Assembly (NCBI GenBank): GCA_030435675.1
Contig: CM059623.1
Coordinates: 13,176,092 to 13,240,091 of the forward strand
DNA: 64,000 nt
Reading direction: 5' to 3'
Source of the DNA: Steinernema hermaphroditum
Lineage: Eukaryota > Nematoda > Chromadorea > Rhabditida > Steinernematidae
Below the pieces are notes generated by a model. It was not told the origin of the DNA. It saw nothing but the letters and a program-made list of their open reading frames with translations, and did not search any database. The translations under genes and the position numbers were made by a program. Of the stretch, positions 32,205 through 46,401 are shown piece after piece (position 1 is the stretch's first letter; every line of letters begins with the position of its first letter).

Positions 32205-33797
32205 ATGATGTGGCGGCTAGTGCCCTTGCTGGCCTTCGTCGGCCTTGTGGTGAACGCTAGCCCCGTAGAACTTAGCCACTTATTCTCATCAAGCGTCAAT
32301 CCATGCGACAATTTCCATGAATTTGTCTGCAACAAGGAGGGCAACCATGGTCTCAGTCCTCTGGTCAAAGAGCTCATTGAAGGCTACAGTACTAAGATTG
32401 ACGAATTGTTCGCTGCGGAGAAAGATCCAATCTTCGAAGAGTTCAAGAAGGTGAGTAATTATTGGTAGTGTTTAGAATGGTTTTATAACTTATGAAATTA
32501 TTAGGTCTATGAAAGTGCGCGGAAAGTTAAGTACAACATGGCGTACAGTTGGACGGCTCATACTGTGCTTCTAAGACCTAAGGTAGCCGCAGCATTTTAG
32601 GTCTATTTACTAACTTTTCATGACATTTCTAACGATAACATAATTTCTCTGCCTCGCAACAAGATGTACACCTACCTGCTTTCCATGAAGTTCATCGCCG
32701 AAAACAATCTCAATCCCCAGGAATGGAGGGACGAGCACAAGCCACTCTTTGACGAGGTCAAAACAGCCATAGTCGGAGCGGTTCAGGTTGGTTGCCGCCG
32801 AAATCGCTCCTTGATTAGTTCATCAATTCCTAGAATTCGACAGAATGCCTTAACCAGAAGCAACTGACTGAAATCAGGAACAGCAAAATTTAAACACTTA
32901 AACCCGCCATTCACCGATGAAACCTATCAGCTGGCATGATATCCTCCGCGCCAAATTTCAGCCGAATCGACGTGGAACAGTTTGGGACCTCTTCTTGTTA
33001 GTGTCCACAGTTATAATATAAAATTTGAGCTAGCGGATCAAGTAAAAATGTGTTCAACTGTCCAAAGCCAAATCCGTATTTCTAGAACCAACGCTGACCC
33101 GGACGTTGTAGCCAAAACCTACGAAAGGCTACTTCAAGCAGCATACGATGAAACGGTTGTTGAAAATCCAGCGCTGTAGGCCAAATTCTATTATGAAGGG
33201 GAAAACCGATTTGGAGAAAGAGTACAGTTTTCAGTTTTCTCTCGCACCACTGGAAGTTGACCTGTTTCAGTTCCTATTCCGTGCCTTTCCCCTTGGCGAC
33301 TCGATAAGACCCTATGTGGGCGAAACCGACAATCCTTTTTCCGGCACATTGGTAAGTACCTTTCTTAGCATTCTTGGCACAATGCTTCATTTTAGCTTCC
33401 AGGCGCCCTCTACAAGCCTCGGTCGCCGCTGGGTGCGATGCTGAAAAAGTTGTTCAATCGCTATGATATGACTCAATTCCTCTATGAGTGGATCTACTTG
33501 AATCAAGACGAAATCAACAGTTGCACCTCCGTTTACCAGGATGTATGAAGATACTTTGTTTTAAATATATCGTGAAATTTACTTTAGGGGACCGCCGAAA
33601 TCAAAGCATTTCGTTTGATGGCGAAGTCGCTCTCCAAGAATGGCCAAAAGATTGGTCGATTCACTGAACTGCAGTGGTTCTTCATTGCTCACAGAATGCA
33701 CAGTTGCCGATACGACGAAATTGTGAAAACTGATGAGCTCGCAGAACTCCGCACCAATCCGGATTTTCGAAAAGCGTTCGGATGCAAGAGTCATTAA
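32205..33797 (+). pseudogene. M13-like copy 9, disabled by two stop codons
   Basis: It aligns exon for exon with the gene at 29486, including a complete exon 1 (32205-32450). The exon 4 equivalent ends early at a TAA near 32891 and the rest of that exon is replaced by unrelated sequence. The exon 5 equivalent has CTGTAG where the relative has GTCAAG (near 33178). The start of exon 3 is also rearranged. The last exon (to 33797) is still open and ends FGCKSH. An expressed truncated product cannot be excluded. Confidence 0.78.
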
Positions 33798-34013
33798 TAA
33801 TAAGTGCTTGTATAGTAAGGAAAGTGATTTTTAATAACGTCACTGAAATATCTCTATGCTTTGGTAATAAAGTCGAATAGATTACTGCCAGAACTGTGCA
33901 GGTCCTTCTTCACAGGAAACATGATTGCAACTGGAAAAAAGAACCTACATCCGGACGACTAGTTCATTTCGTGTCGAGCATTCAATGTATCCGCAATGTT
34001 TCAAACTGGTCTA

Positions 34014-34185
34014 TTAGGTTGGTGCAGTGAAAATGGGCCACTTTTGTAATGATTGTTTATTTGCATTGTTTCAACCATTTCACTTCATGGTATTCACCAT
34101 TTGACTGAACAACTACAGCCCACTCCTCGGGCAAAAGCTGGGTCCGTTGTTCGCAGAATACATAGGGTTTGGAGTTTGGACTTCT
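34014..34185 (+). mobile_element. Mariner-derived fragment, left end intact
   Basis: It starts TTAGGTTGGTGCAGTGAAAA after TA at 34012-34013 and matches 15807-15990 and the complement of 90-261. The right end is lost near the 3' end of the reverse-strand gene at 34281. Confidence 0.7.
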
Positions 34186-34280
34186 AATTTGTTTTGTTCA
34201 GTTCTCACATTACATGTCCAAAAAATAAAACGAATCGTGAACGTTTATTATGACAGAGGTAAAATGCATTACAGAGAATC

Positions 34281-35745
34281 TTAGTAATTGATCGAATCAT
34301 CGCAGATATCATCATCCTTCATGAACATTTTATGGCCAGGCTTACACCCGAAGGCCTTCTGGAAATCGCGACTCTGCATTAGCAAGGTCCGCGTGAATTT
34401 CACAAATTGTTCATCGTTTGTGAAGATATTCACGCCTTGAAATTCTCTCCTATTACATCTGCCAGCCTCCATTCCAACGAAAAGCCATTGTAGCTCCGTG
34501 AAACGGCCCTGCTTAGCACTCGACGCGTGCTCCCTTCTGCTCATCGCCGCAGCCAGACGTGTTCCATAGCTGAATTCAAAATCGTTCTAAAATACGTTTT
34601 CCTCCTCATTGCTCCATTTTTCGCAATGATACATCGATTGATCGCTGAGTGCAGTTCATTCGCTTGTCGTGGTCCAAAGCCGTTCCCATCATTGTCACCT
34701 CGAAAAGCCTCGTGGCGAAAAGGAACTTATTGTAGTATCGCCTTAACTTAATCGCTAGTGGAGAACGCGGCTTAATCATGTGTCTAGGGGGCTGAAAATG
34801 AGTTATAGAACCGCAGATACTGTCTACTTACCGCGCGCACAACGTAGTTCGGCGGCTCCTCACGAACTGCCAAGATAGTGCGTGTATAATAAAAGGCTTT
34901 TAACTGAAAAACAAACTGTCTTGATGCATTTAATTCCTCAATACCTGAGGGCCACATTTCCTGTATAAAATGTCATTTGTAGTAATCGCCTGGTCATAAG
35001 CCCGTTGCAGTAGGTTCGAGTAGTGATGACCGCTTTGCTGTCCACCTCTGAAAACTGCCTATGGGGAGGCATCTTATTGGCACCGCTTACGTTTGTGCCT
35101 TTAGCTCAAAGAAATGTGCGTGAATTTCGCCTAAGATTGCTTTGAGCTGTTCAAGGTTTGGAAGTGAGTCAGGCAGTCCAACATCCAGTCTGCATCTTGC
35201 TAGCTCAACAGGCTCGCCAGCCGAGAGGGGTGCGAATCCAAAATATGATATCCACGTTGAGTTCTAAAAGTCATAGTCATGAGCTTTGACCTCATGACGT
35301 GCATACCTTGATGATTCGAAAAATCTCCCCTCGAATGCTATCAAAAAGGTCGACGTATTCCTGCTTCCACTCGGCAGGAATGAGGTCGTTTTCCAGGATG
35401 TATCTAATGGTCAGTAACTGTGTGTAGTCCTTGTTGTAGAGGGTGGCATTGATCTGCAACTTTGATTCATTTGACCCAAAAACCAGAGCTAACCTTACTA
35501 AACTCCTCAACGATCGGATCGTTATCATTCATGAAAATATCGCGAATTCGATGATCATAGCCATTCAGCAGTTCTTCGATCAGTGGGCTGAGTTCGCCGT
35601 TGTATTCCTTCTTGTTGCATACGAATTCGTGGAAGTCATCACATGGATGGACTGTAGAAGAGAAGCTGTGCTCCAGTTCAGGAACATCGGCGGACGATAG
35701 CGTAATGAATGGCAAAAGAAGCGCGAGGACAGCCGGCGGTGGGCC
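34281..35745 (-). CDS. M13-like secreted protein 10, no zinc site
   Basis: Reverse-strand gene. Exon 1 (35745-35494) has the leader MGPPPAVLALLLPFITLSSA and then HSFSSTVHPCDDFHEFVCNK. The exon coding the short second block of relatives appears to be absent; the next exon starts INATLYNKDYTQLL (about 35458-35312). Further exons contain SYFGFAPLSAGEPVELARC, SNLLQRAYDQAITTND and PRHMIKPRSPLAIKLRRYYN. The last exon has GRFTELQWLFVGMEAGRC and FQKAFGCKPGHKMF..IC. No HExxH. A Met 16 codons upstream of the chosen start is in frame, but the chosen one begins the leader and matches the 84-codon exon 1 of the gene at 27990. Internal exon limits are approximate. Confidence 0.75.
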
Positions 35746-36129
35746 CATCGCAGACAAGAGCAAATTGAAATTCGATGATGAGGAAAGAGCCACGACGGGT
35801 GCAAATTGTTGTAAAGTTAGAAAAACTTTGAATTATGGAGGAGAAGCGATCAGGAAGTAAACCTGACGTAAACAAGATGCCATTGGCCGATGCTCTTTGA
35901 GACACTACTTTGGCCAAGCCATGCCAAGTAAAAGTCTGAGATGAGCAAACTCAGAAGGGTAGTGAAAGCACATAGCAAAAAGGCGACGTAGTCGTCAGAA
36001 AAAAAAAACACAAGATATGATATAGACATATCCAGAGATGAGAGCTCAGGGCTCAGCCATATATTCGCATCAGTCAACCAGTTGACCAGCCGACTCACCC
36101 GATCCGTGAGCCGACTGACGATAGGTTCG

Positions 36130-36520
36130 TGCCCCTCTCACATGTATCTTCTTCTTCTATGAGCATCTTATGGGAGGATCCACATCCAACGGCCTTCGGA
36201 AACCCAGCACTATCGCTTACTTCTTACATCCGTGGCTGTAACCCTCATCACAGAACATCATACCCTTATATCGGGTAAAAAATTCCACCCCACCTCGACT
36301 ATCGCACAGCTTTGGTTGTAACCCTTACCACAGAAGCTATGCATTTCCCGTGCGGTGAAGGACATGATTAACTGGACCACTGTGATTGTAGTCCTTCTTG
36401 GCTCCCATTGCTTCAACCTTGGCAACTTTAGCACCAAGAAAGGTCGCCGGTTTCGTACCTTCTTGCGTTCCCAAATGTTGTTGACATAGAACGACACAGA
36501 ATCGAGCATGATCCTTTTAC
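36130..36520 (-). pseudogene. Decayed 3' remnant of an M13-like gene
   Basis: In reverse, about 36230-36140 reads F-P-K-A-V-G-C-G-S-S-H-K-M-L-I followed by an acidic stretch and Cys, recalling FQKAFGCKPGHKMF..C. Upstream, in another frame, V-Q-L-I-M-S-F-T-A-R-E-M-H-S-F-C recalls LQWFFxxxxMHSC. Stops separate the pieces and no N-terminal exons were found. It is read as a dead paralogue. Confidence 0.5.
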
Positions 36521-36599
36521 TAGATTTTGCATGAAACAGCCCAGAGCTATAAACACCCAAAAGTAACTGAAGGACATCTCCACTCGTCTCATCTTTCAC

Positions 36600-37564
36600 A
36601 ACAGTCTAGTCGCGTGCCATGTCGCGACAAGCGGTCGCGTCCTTTCAGCGCGTCCGGGATTTCCCGGATTACAGCAGAATTTGAATCCCGCGCCAATTCT
36701 GAACCAGACGTCTACGCGCCGAATAACGTGTCTACGAGACGCAGAAGGTTCCGGAACATCATCTAGACAAGACAGTGGGCTGCAAACAACGAGAGTAGCA
36801 GAGTTCATCAGTGTGCGGCTGGAGAGCAGCGGTGTTCTTCAGAGTTCCGGAGCGGACTCCCAGTGATTGGTCGAGTGTTGTCGTGTGTGCCCGCGCGGAC
36901 CTGTTGTTTTCGGATCGTGTGATCCAAATTCTGTATTTGTTGCCGATTATTGTTGTTGCCGTAGCTTGGGTAAATTGTTGTACCAGCTCGGTTTTGTTGT
37001 ATTCCTGGAGATCCGTCGGATTCCAGTTGTTGTAGTATAGGAAGATCGCGTGTCGCGGATCTGTTCCTTGTGTTTTGTCCGGCGTTGAAACTTGCGAGTT
37101 TGCGCCAGTTGCTGTTGCGAGGCTACTGTGTTAGCTCGCGTGTATTAGTCGCTGTAGTGGTGATTGTATCACCGTGTGTGGTTGGAAGTCGCGTACACAA
37201 GGAAATCCCGCGTGGCGACAGTCGCTTACGTGCTTTGAGGAAGCAGAGTACGTATTTGGCTGTTTTTGGCGAGCTCTGCGACATAGTGAATTGCGAGTGC
37301 GTGGAATTTAAGGGCGGTCAGAGAGCGAGGCTCTATTCGTTTTCCACATGCCATCGCTCAAAAGTACATTTGAAATTTGAATGCCGCGCTGGTCCCGCCA
37401 CGAAACCCACCGTCTCTCGCGTTCTGCCGCGCGCGTCGCTCTCGTCGACGACGTTTTCGCGTCGCTTTCTCTATTCAACACGGCATCGCTCGCGCGGCGG
37501 TCGCACATATTCGTTGTCTGTTTTGGCCAACCCGAATCATCGATTTTTTAAGATTTCAACCACA
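36600..37564 (+). other. GC-rich 5' region of the DEAD-box gene
   Basis: Overlapping ORFs on both strands but no independent gene. The forward frame stays open into the helicase ATG at 37565, yet that ATG is the first Met in the frame. This is probably promoter plus 5' untranslated sequence. Confidence 0.5.
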
Positions 37565-40066
<2,502 letters not shown>

Positions 40067-40844
40067 TCTGCATTTAATCTCTGCTTTAAAATGTGTGTAC
40101 ATGTTGTCGACGTCTATTATATTACCCCTGTTAAGAAAAGAAACTAACCTTGGAGGAATTCATGTGTTTGTGTGCATTCGGGGAGGTGATCGGCGGTGCA
40201 GTTCAAGATGTTCGTAATACAAGGTGTGGGGGTCTTTGTTCTTCGAGACAGAGGAGACAGACTTAATAGACGGGGAATAGACGAAGGCGGAGCCGTCGAG
40301 CTGCAACGCCCTCTGTCGATGTCTTCGTAGAGCAGTCTCGTCGCGAATCGTGGAGCTTTTCAGATATGTTTGTGTTCTCAGAATCTGTTTACGTGTCTAC
40401 GTCTACGTGAAACTGAGACATTGCAATTGACTCATAAATGTTTGGTTTTCTTATCCTAGGGCAAGAGATTTCTTTTTCTTCGGCAATTCAAATGTGTTTT
40501 CCCTGGCGCTCTGGAACCTAAATTTCGACGACAGAAGCAGTCCATCGCTGAAGACTCGGCAGGTTCGCTTCTTCACTCACCTCCGACGCCGAGAATAACC
40601 ACGAGACAAACTCGAAGGAAACCGAGCACGTCGAAGACAAGAATATGGACCTCACAACAGGTACAATCAACTGCTCCTACTCAACAGTTTCGAAGAGGGC
40701 AAAATCGTGATATCAGTGTACTGATTGTCGGTTGGGTCGCAGAACTCACCAACCTCGCTCGTCACTCCAACCTCACTCTGTCCCTAAAACGTGTATTCAC
40801 AACAAAAATGAAACAAGCACATTTAACACAAGATATATCACTAA
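40067..40844. other. 3' region of the helicase and spacer
   Basis: Probably contains the helicase 3' untranslated region. No gene, repeat or RNA recognised. Confidence 0.5.
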
Positions 40845-41216
40845 CTATCCGAGAGTTTTCATTTCTTCCAGGAAGTCCTTGAACTCCTCATCGACTGACT
40901 TCTTCTGCTCTGGCTTGAATGACGTCGCTGTTTTGTTCTTCTTTGCCTTCGCTGACTGCTGCATCTGGTTTCGGATTAAGGCGATCGGGATAAACTTGGT
41001 TGACTCGGACTGCAAATTGCGGAGTTCGGGCGCTGCGGTGATGACATGTGCTTGCTCTTCCTGGCGGGTTCTAAATACGCATCTGTATAACAAGAAAATT
41101 TAGCAAAGATCTCACCTGGCATCAGGTTTCGGTTCAGGCTCATCACGAGACGATGCGGGTGCGACCTGTGTGTGCGGAGCCAGTGATGTCTCACTTTTTG
41201 TCGTTTGTGAGTTCAT
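40845..41216 (-). CDS. Small Lys/Glu-rich conserved-looking protein
   Basis: Two reverse-strand exons joined by a 34-45 nt intron near 41080-41115 give about 110 residues. It starts MNSQTTKSETSLAPHTQVAP. The middle has ITAAPELRNLQSESTKFIPI and the end has a charged stretch (KPEQKKSVDEEFKDFLEEMK) finishing T-L-G. There is no signal peptide. The AAPELRNL...T.F.P pattern is found in some nuclear RNA-associated proteins (RBM42-like), but the match is too short to name it. It is tail-to-tail with the helicase gene. Confidence 0.6.
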
Positions 41217-42465
41217 GACCTGAATTGTGGCAGTAAGCGTGAGAACATATCAGCACGAAAACAACGCGCAAACGTTGCAGGAAATGACAAGTCACTGCTT
41301 GGTCAGTGGACGCATACCTTATGTCCCATGCACTATACCGCATATCTTATGTAGCAAGATGAAAAAAAATGACGTAAGATGTAGTCGGGCTTGATCAAAA
41401 GCAGCATACTGCATACGACCGATGAACGCGTGCCATATGAACGGGAGAAGGCTTGTAAAATGCAAATTACACCAATTTAACTGACCATAGACCGACGAAA
41501 TGGTCTGCAGCTGACCAGACATGTCTGAACCGGATAGCGAGACAATTTCAAAACAAAAGTTAACTAGCGGACGCCTAGAATCGATCAGAGATGCATCTAC
41601 AAAACCGTTTTTCAGCAATCGGTCGGTTCCGTGAAGCGCTCCTCATTAGCGGCGGCGAGGAGGCTACTATATCATTGCAGTTGGCCGGAGCCGCTAGGAT
41701 TCTCATTGTTGCTGACGCTTTCCGCGAAGCCTGTTGTATCCTCGGGCTGGATACGGGAGAGGATTGACAGACGGAGGGCGCTTGTGCAGAACGAGAGGCA
41801 CACGTTGCAACAAAACAACTTTATCCGTGTCAAAAACCCACAACCACACACGGCGCGCTTACTCGTCACTAGCATGCGCCCACACACACTGTAGCCGGGA
41901 GATCGTGGTGGGACCCAGCCCCAGTTCAACAAGCCTAATGAGCAAAATGGTGAGCTGAGCATCTAGGTGACTTTCTCTCGTCTCTGGTGTCTTCTGACTT
42001 AAAAATAATGCTATGCTTTGCGCATAGACTGGTCCAGTTATTGTTCTTTTATCATCACTCGTGCCGACAGCCAACCAGGAAAGATATGCTCGCAAATAGG
42101 GTTCTCAGTGGAGAGCGAGGCATATATAGAAGAGGATCACTCCGCTCAGTGACCATAAGCATTCGATTGATCCTTAGGAAGCATCCTCTGGGAAGCATGA
42201 TAACGAACCCGACCTTATTAGAATAAAATTTGGCTGAGTATGCATCGGAAATATGTAATTTATCGGTTGAAAGGGAAGCCCGTGTGGCTGTGGGCGTGGT
42301 ACACCAATAAACGTTTCAAAAAACGGAACCGAGTACTACTAATACGGCTCGGCTCGGCCAGTACTGTCTGTCTATTTTCGGTGTCAAGGAGACATACCTT
42401 TAATTCGCGAAATAAAGTCGTACTGCATTAATAATACGCTAGATTTTCTTGCCAGGGGTACACAA
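41217..42465. other. Spacer, no gene seen
   Basis: Overlapping ORFs under 100 codons on both strands without motifs. No tRNA or repeat recognised. Confidence 0.5.
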
Positions 42466-44400
42466 TTATAAAGCATAACACATATCTTCTTGTCTTGTGT
42501 ACAGTTCGTGGCCGGACTTGCATCCAAAAGCCATCTGGAACTCGGGACTCTGTCTTATATACAACGGCGAGTTCTCCTTTCCCTCCGTAGTAGGTTGATC
42601 ATCCAGTTGACACCAGATGCTCTCGAACTGAACGAAAAACCACTGAAGGTCGCTGAAGTTGAAGCTCTTGAATTCATCGCGACTCTCCAAAAATTTGACA
42701 GCGGCACTCTTTTTGGCGATAATTTTGGAAGCCAGACGTAGTCCTTCGATGATGTCCACGTTTCGTTGGTATTCATACCACTGCGGCTCACAGGAGGACA
42801 GATTTTGATAGCAGCTGAATCCTTCTGACTTGTCCCAGTTAAGTTGAAGATCGTCGAAAAGAAGTGATGACATAGAAACGGTACTTTCGAAATATTTCAA
42901 GATTTTGGCTATAGGAGATCGAGGTTGGTAGGTTAGAACCGGTGACATATACTAAATTGATTTCATTATTTGCGAATTTCTGATATCGCTCACCAAATAA
43001 TTGCTATAGTTACCGTATTCGCATGTAGTGAAGGTGTTCTGAATAATGTATCGATTGAGTACCCGCTGAAATATCTTATCCATATGGTGATAATAACCAA
43101 TGTTACCAAATGGTAGGCGACTTGATGGGGAACCGATTCTTCATAGGCCGTCTTAAGGAAGGACGAATAGTATTCGAGGAGGCAGTTTTTGTCGCAGTTA
43201 GTTCTGAATAAATAGCTGTAATACCCTTTGTGGTTATATGGTGTTCAGTACCCAGGTATCCATTCTTGCTTCATTTGAATAAATCGCTTCCGAACCTTGT
43301 AAATAGCGTTATTGATCAAGGTCACATCTTCAAGCTGTGCGGGAAGGCCAAGGTGTAGACGTTTTTCGTTCAAGAATGATTCGATCTCGGTTTTGTTTTT
43401 TGTGGGCATCCAGGAAGCTGCCTGAAATGGGTGTGTGACAGAGCCTGAACCGGAGATGCCGGCGAGTCCGAAAACGAGTGCCAACTCGACGGGTTTTTTG
43501 GGCATCAAATACTCTACTCGGACTCGCTGATTGGCATCACCGTCTTGAACCTCCAAAATCCGATGATTACAGTTCAACTTCATGTTATATAACATCTAAT
43601 TAAAGGTCTGTTCGTAGGCTTGTTCATGGGTAAACGATCTACGGCACGATTGTGTTGCAAGAGCGTCTTTGTGTAGAAAGGAAGACGACTTTTAAATATC
43701 CAATCGACCCAAGATCAGAGGGCTACATAGAGACATGAAGCTGGACTATAGCTCATAGGTAAATGTATAAAATCCTACCCGAATGGTGTCGATAACTTCC
43801 GACTTGACCTCCTCGAACAAGGCCTGCATCTCGTCCTTCCAAGTCTGAGGATTCAGATCTTTTTCGATAATATACTTCGCATACAGTAGGTTCAAGTAAT
43901 ATTCAATGTTGACCAAATCGTGTTCTTTTTTGACATTCGTTGTCTAAACAGTCATAACTTTTTCTGTAATTTTTGACCGTACCTGATCTGTGTACGTCAC
44001 CCTTAACTTCCTTCTCGCGTTCCAGCCATAGTCCGGAATTTCCACATCAAACGAAGCATTACTTCCTGCATAAATCTGTAAATTTTTCAAGAATTAGGTA
44101 TCCAAAGTGGAGGGGCTAGGTTACCTTCATAAACTCCCTCACTATTGTGTCATCGTCGTGAATGAAGGCGTTTCTCAAACGGCTGTAGAATCCATTTTTC
44201 AACTCTTTCAAAAGAGGACTGAGTTCGCCACGGCCTTCCTTGTTACACACAAAGTCGTGGAAATCATCGCATGGATGAACATTGGACGAAAAGATGTGAT
44301 CCACTTTGCGGGTAACAACATTGGCGAGACTAGGGCATATAGCCAGAAAGCATAATATTAGGGCAAAGTTGAATATCATCGTGCACTGCTGGCTGAGCAC
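42466..44400 (-). CDS. M13-like secreted protein 11, no zinc site
   Basis: Reverse-strand exons 44400-44125, 44075-43983, 43943-43779, 43421-43252, 43203-43107, 43065-42994 and 42951-42466 keep frame, about 450 residues. A second in-frame Met at 44379 (MIFNFALILCFLAICPSLA) could be the true start of the leader. The N-terminal block is HIFSSNVHPCDDFHDFVCNK. The last two exons of relatives are fused here, with extra residues around SSCEPQWYEYQ. The end reads NFSDLQWFFVQFESIWC and FQMAFGCKSGHELYT..MC. No HExxH. It lies beyond the helicase gene, so the cluster spans a housekeeping insertion. Confidence 0.8.
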
Positions 44401-45170
44401 ACGGGAAAATTCCGACTAACATATGCCGGAAGACGAGGAAATGAACAGCTGTGTTCGCACAAAAAGTAGAGAATGTTCGAGCATGATTATTAGTAAAAGG
44501 TTTGATAGATTGACGGGGTTCTAACGGGAGAAGCACTACCGAGTGGATGTACTTTAGACCGGTCACATGATCTAACGCAAATAACAAATGAGCATTTTCG
44601 TTGTGATAGGCATCAGCCGCTATGATTCGGCTCCTCGCGGGTGGTCGATTTGTTTGTTGAACCAAAAATTTGCAATGACATATTCATCACATTTCTCGGA
44701 CTCTCTTATGAAAGTACATAGTATTGTATAGCCCGAAAGTATAGCCCGAAAGGAACAACTGCATAAACCGTGATCCAGTGCTGTGCTGTTCTTCTTTATA
44801 GCTACATTCATTTAATTTATATAGCTACCGTTTGCCATCGGAGGCGCTGTTCTGGTGGATGGGCATGTTGGCAGGGGGGACCTTCGGTTCGCCAGCCAAC
44901 GTAGCCCGGATCGGTTTCCCCGGTAGAAACGTAGAAACACAATGATAAGCAATAAAGGGAAAATCGCGACCAGAGTTGTCGCGACAGGTTAACTGTTAAG
45001 CAGGCTCTCCCGCCTTTGGCCTAATAAATATTCTAAGCATAAAGTAACACTTCACACACTTGTGCACCGTACTTCATTGTGAGGTCAATCGATTTTTGCT
45101 TGTGTGAAAACTCCGCCTACATTTCGATCAACTTTTCTCGGTCATTAACCACCAGGCATAGTTCTCAATC
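44401..45170. other. Spacer, no gene seen
   Basis: Divergent 5' flanks of the genes at 44400 (-) and 45171 (+). ORFs here lack motifs. Confidence 0.5.
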
Positions 45171-46127
45171 ATGGATGGCGTCCCGCTCTCATTCGTCGAT
45201 TCGGTCGCGCAATGCTTATCGGAACACACCCTCCCGACGATAGCTGAGTGCCTTCACTGCCCTCTGTGGAGCAAAGTTTTCGCCGAACACTGCTCGAAAC
45301 GAGTGAACTATTACTTGCACTATTCCGATGAAGTTGACGGAATCGTACCTGTGGTTCTGCTCTGTTCTTCCGGTAAACATCGAAGATTCTCCTACAAGGA
45401 ATTCCTGACATTGGATCGCCGACATGTACGCATATTTAGTGTCGGCTATAGAACATTTCACCCTTCATGGAACTGTGGTGTAGTAGCCAAGAATCAGCTG
45501 ACCGCCTTGATCAATAAGTATGCCTCTTATAACTGTGAATTCATATTAGGACATCGCAACAATCTTTACCTGCCTATTGTGGATATAATCAATGCGCAGC
45601 TTTATCCTTCTAGTCTACATCTGGCTTACATTGACCAGTCTTCCGAAGAAGCTGTTATTCGGCAAATCGAGAATAATCCTTACCTCTCGCAGCTTGCACT
45701 GTTTGGAGACTATTCGCAATCATTATTAGACCACCTAAAGCTATTTCTGGACAAGACTATGTCCAGGAAAATAAGGAGTTATAGGCAGCCCCATTTTCTG
45801 TTTTTCGAGGATACCAACATAACGACCAACTGTGAATTCTTTGAATATTTCAAGCAACTTTGGAAATCGAATCCAACGGTTGACTATATGCTGCGATTCA
45901 AAGGCTCGGAACGAACTGCGGATTTGTTGCAGCATATGAAATCTACACATAGCGACAAATTTTATTCGTATCATGACACGGAGAAATCAGTTCTCATGGC
46001 GTACATCGAGTCCAGGCGATCTCCACCAATAGTCGACATCCGAGCGAACCACTGCACCTGTAGCAGCTCAAATGTGTGCAAACTTCGATGGTATCCTGGT
46101 CTATGTGGTAACAAAGTGGATCAGTAA
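45171..46127 (+). CDS. Single-exon 318-residue protein, unrecognised nematode family
   Basis: The ORF is uninterrupted, starts MDGVPLSFVDSVAQCLSEHT and has no signal peptide. The N-terminus recalls the 46402 neighbour (MNDLPYAFYESVFWVGWSVR): both have a short x-x-V/L-P-x-x-F-x-x-S-V start, similar length and no introns. The middle has LRF/FFED-type alternations of Leu and Phe; the C-terminus is Cys-rich (CTCSSSNVCKLRWYPGLC). The start suggests an F-box-like adaptor with a divergent C-terminal domain, but this is a weak inference. Confidence 0.7.
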   Translation: MDGVPLSFVDSVAQCLSEHTLPTIAECLHCPLWSKVFAEHCSKRVNYYLHYSDEVDGIVPVVLLCSSGKHRRFSYKEFLTLDRRHVRIFSVGYRTFHPSWNCGVVAKNQLTALINKYASYNCEFILGHRNNLYLPIVDIINAQLYPSSLHLAYIDQSSEEAVIRQIENNPYLSQLALFGDYSQSLLDHLKLFLDKTMSRKIRSYRQPHFLFFEDTNITTNCEFFEYFKQLWKSNPTVDYMLRFKGSERTADLLQHMKSTHSDKFYSYHDTEKSVLMAYIESRRSPPIVDIRANHCTCSSSNVCKLRWYPGLCGNKVDQ

Positions 46128-46198
46128 TCATTCTGTGAATATAATTTTATGAATGTTTAATCGAAAGAATGGTATTGCGATGTTTTCTAAGTTCTAAG

Positions 46199-46325
46199 TA
46201 GGGTTGGCACTTCAAGTCGAGTCGAGTTCGAGTCGCCTTTTTCGACTCGATTCGACTCGATTCGGCGACCCAGCCCTTCACGAGTCGGCTCGACTCGGCG
46301 TTTTCTGACTCGGATGCAAACCCTA
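46199..46325. mobile_element. hAT-type MITE, 127 bp, with 8 bp target duplication
   Basis: It is flanked by GTTCTAAG on both sides (46191-46198 and 46326-46333). The ends are TAGGGTTGGCAC and, inverted, TAGGGTTTGCATC. The interior is a run of TCGAGTCG/GACTCGA-type units able to fold back. An 8 bp duplication with TAGGG ends fits the hAT superfamily. Stretches of similar GAGTCG or GAGCCG units occur near 27300, 31805, 36080, 49490 and 51195. Confidence 0.8.
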
Positions 46326-46401
46326 GTTCTAAGCGATGCACTTGCCGAGACGTTTTGCTATTAAAGCCTCTGATTTGAAACATGTCCACTAGTCATCGGC
46401 G

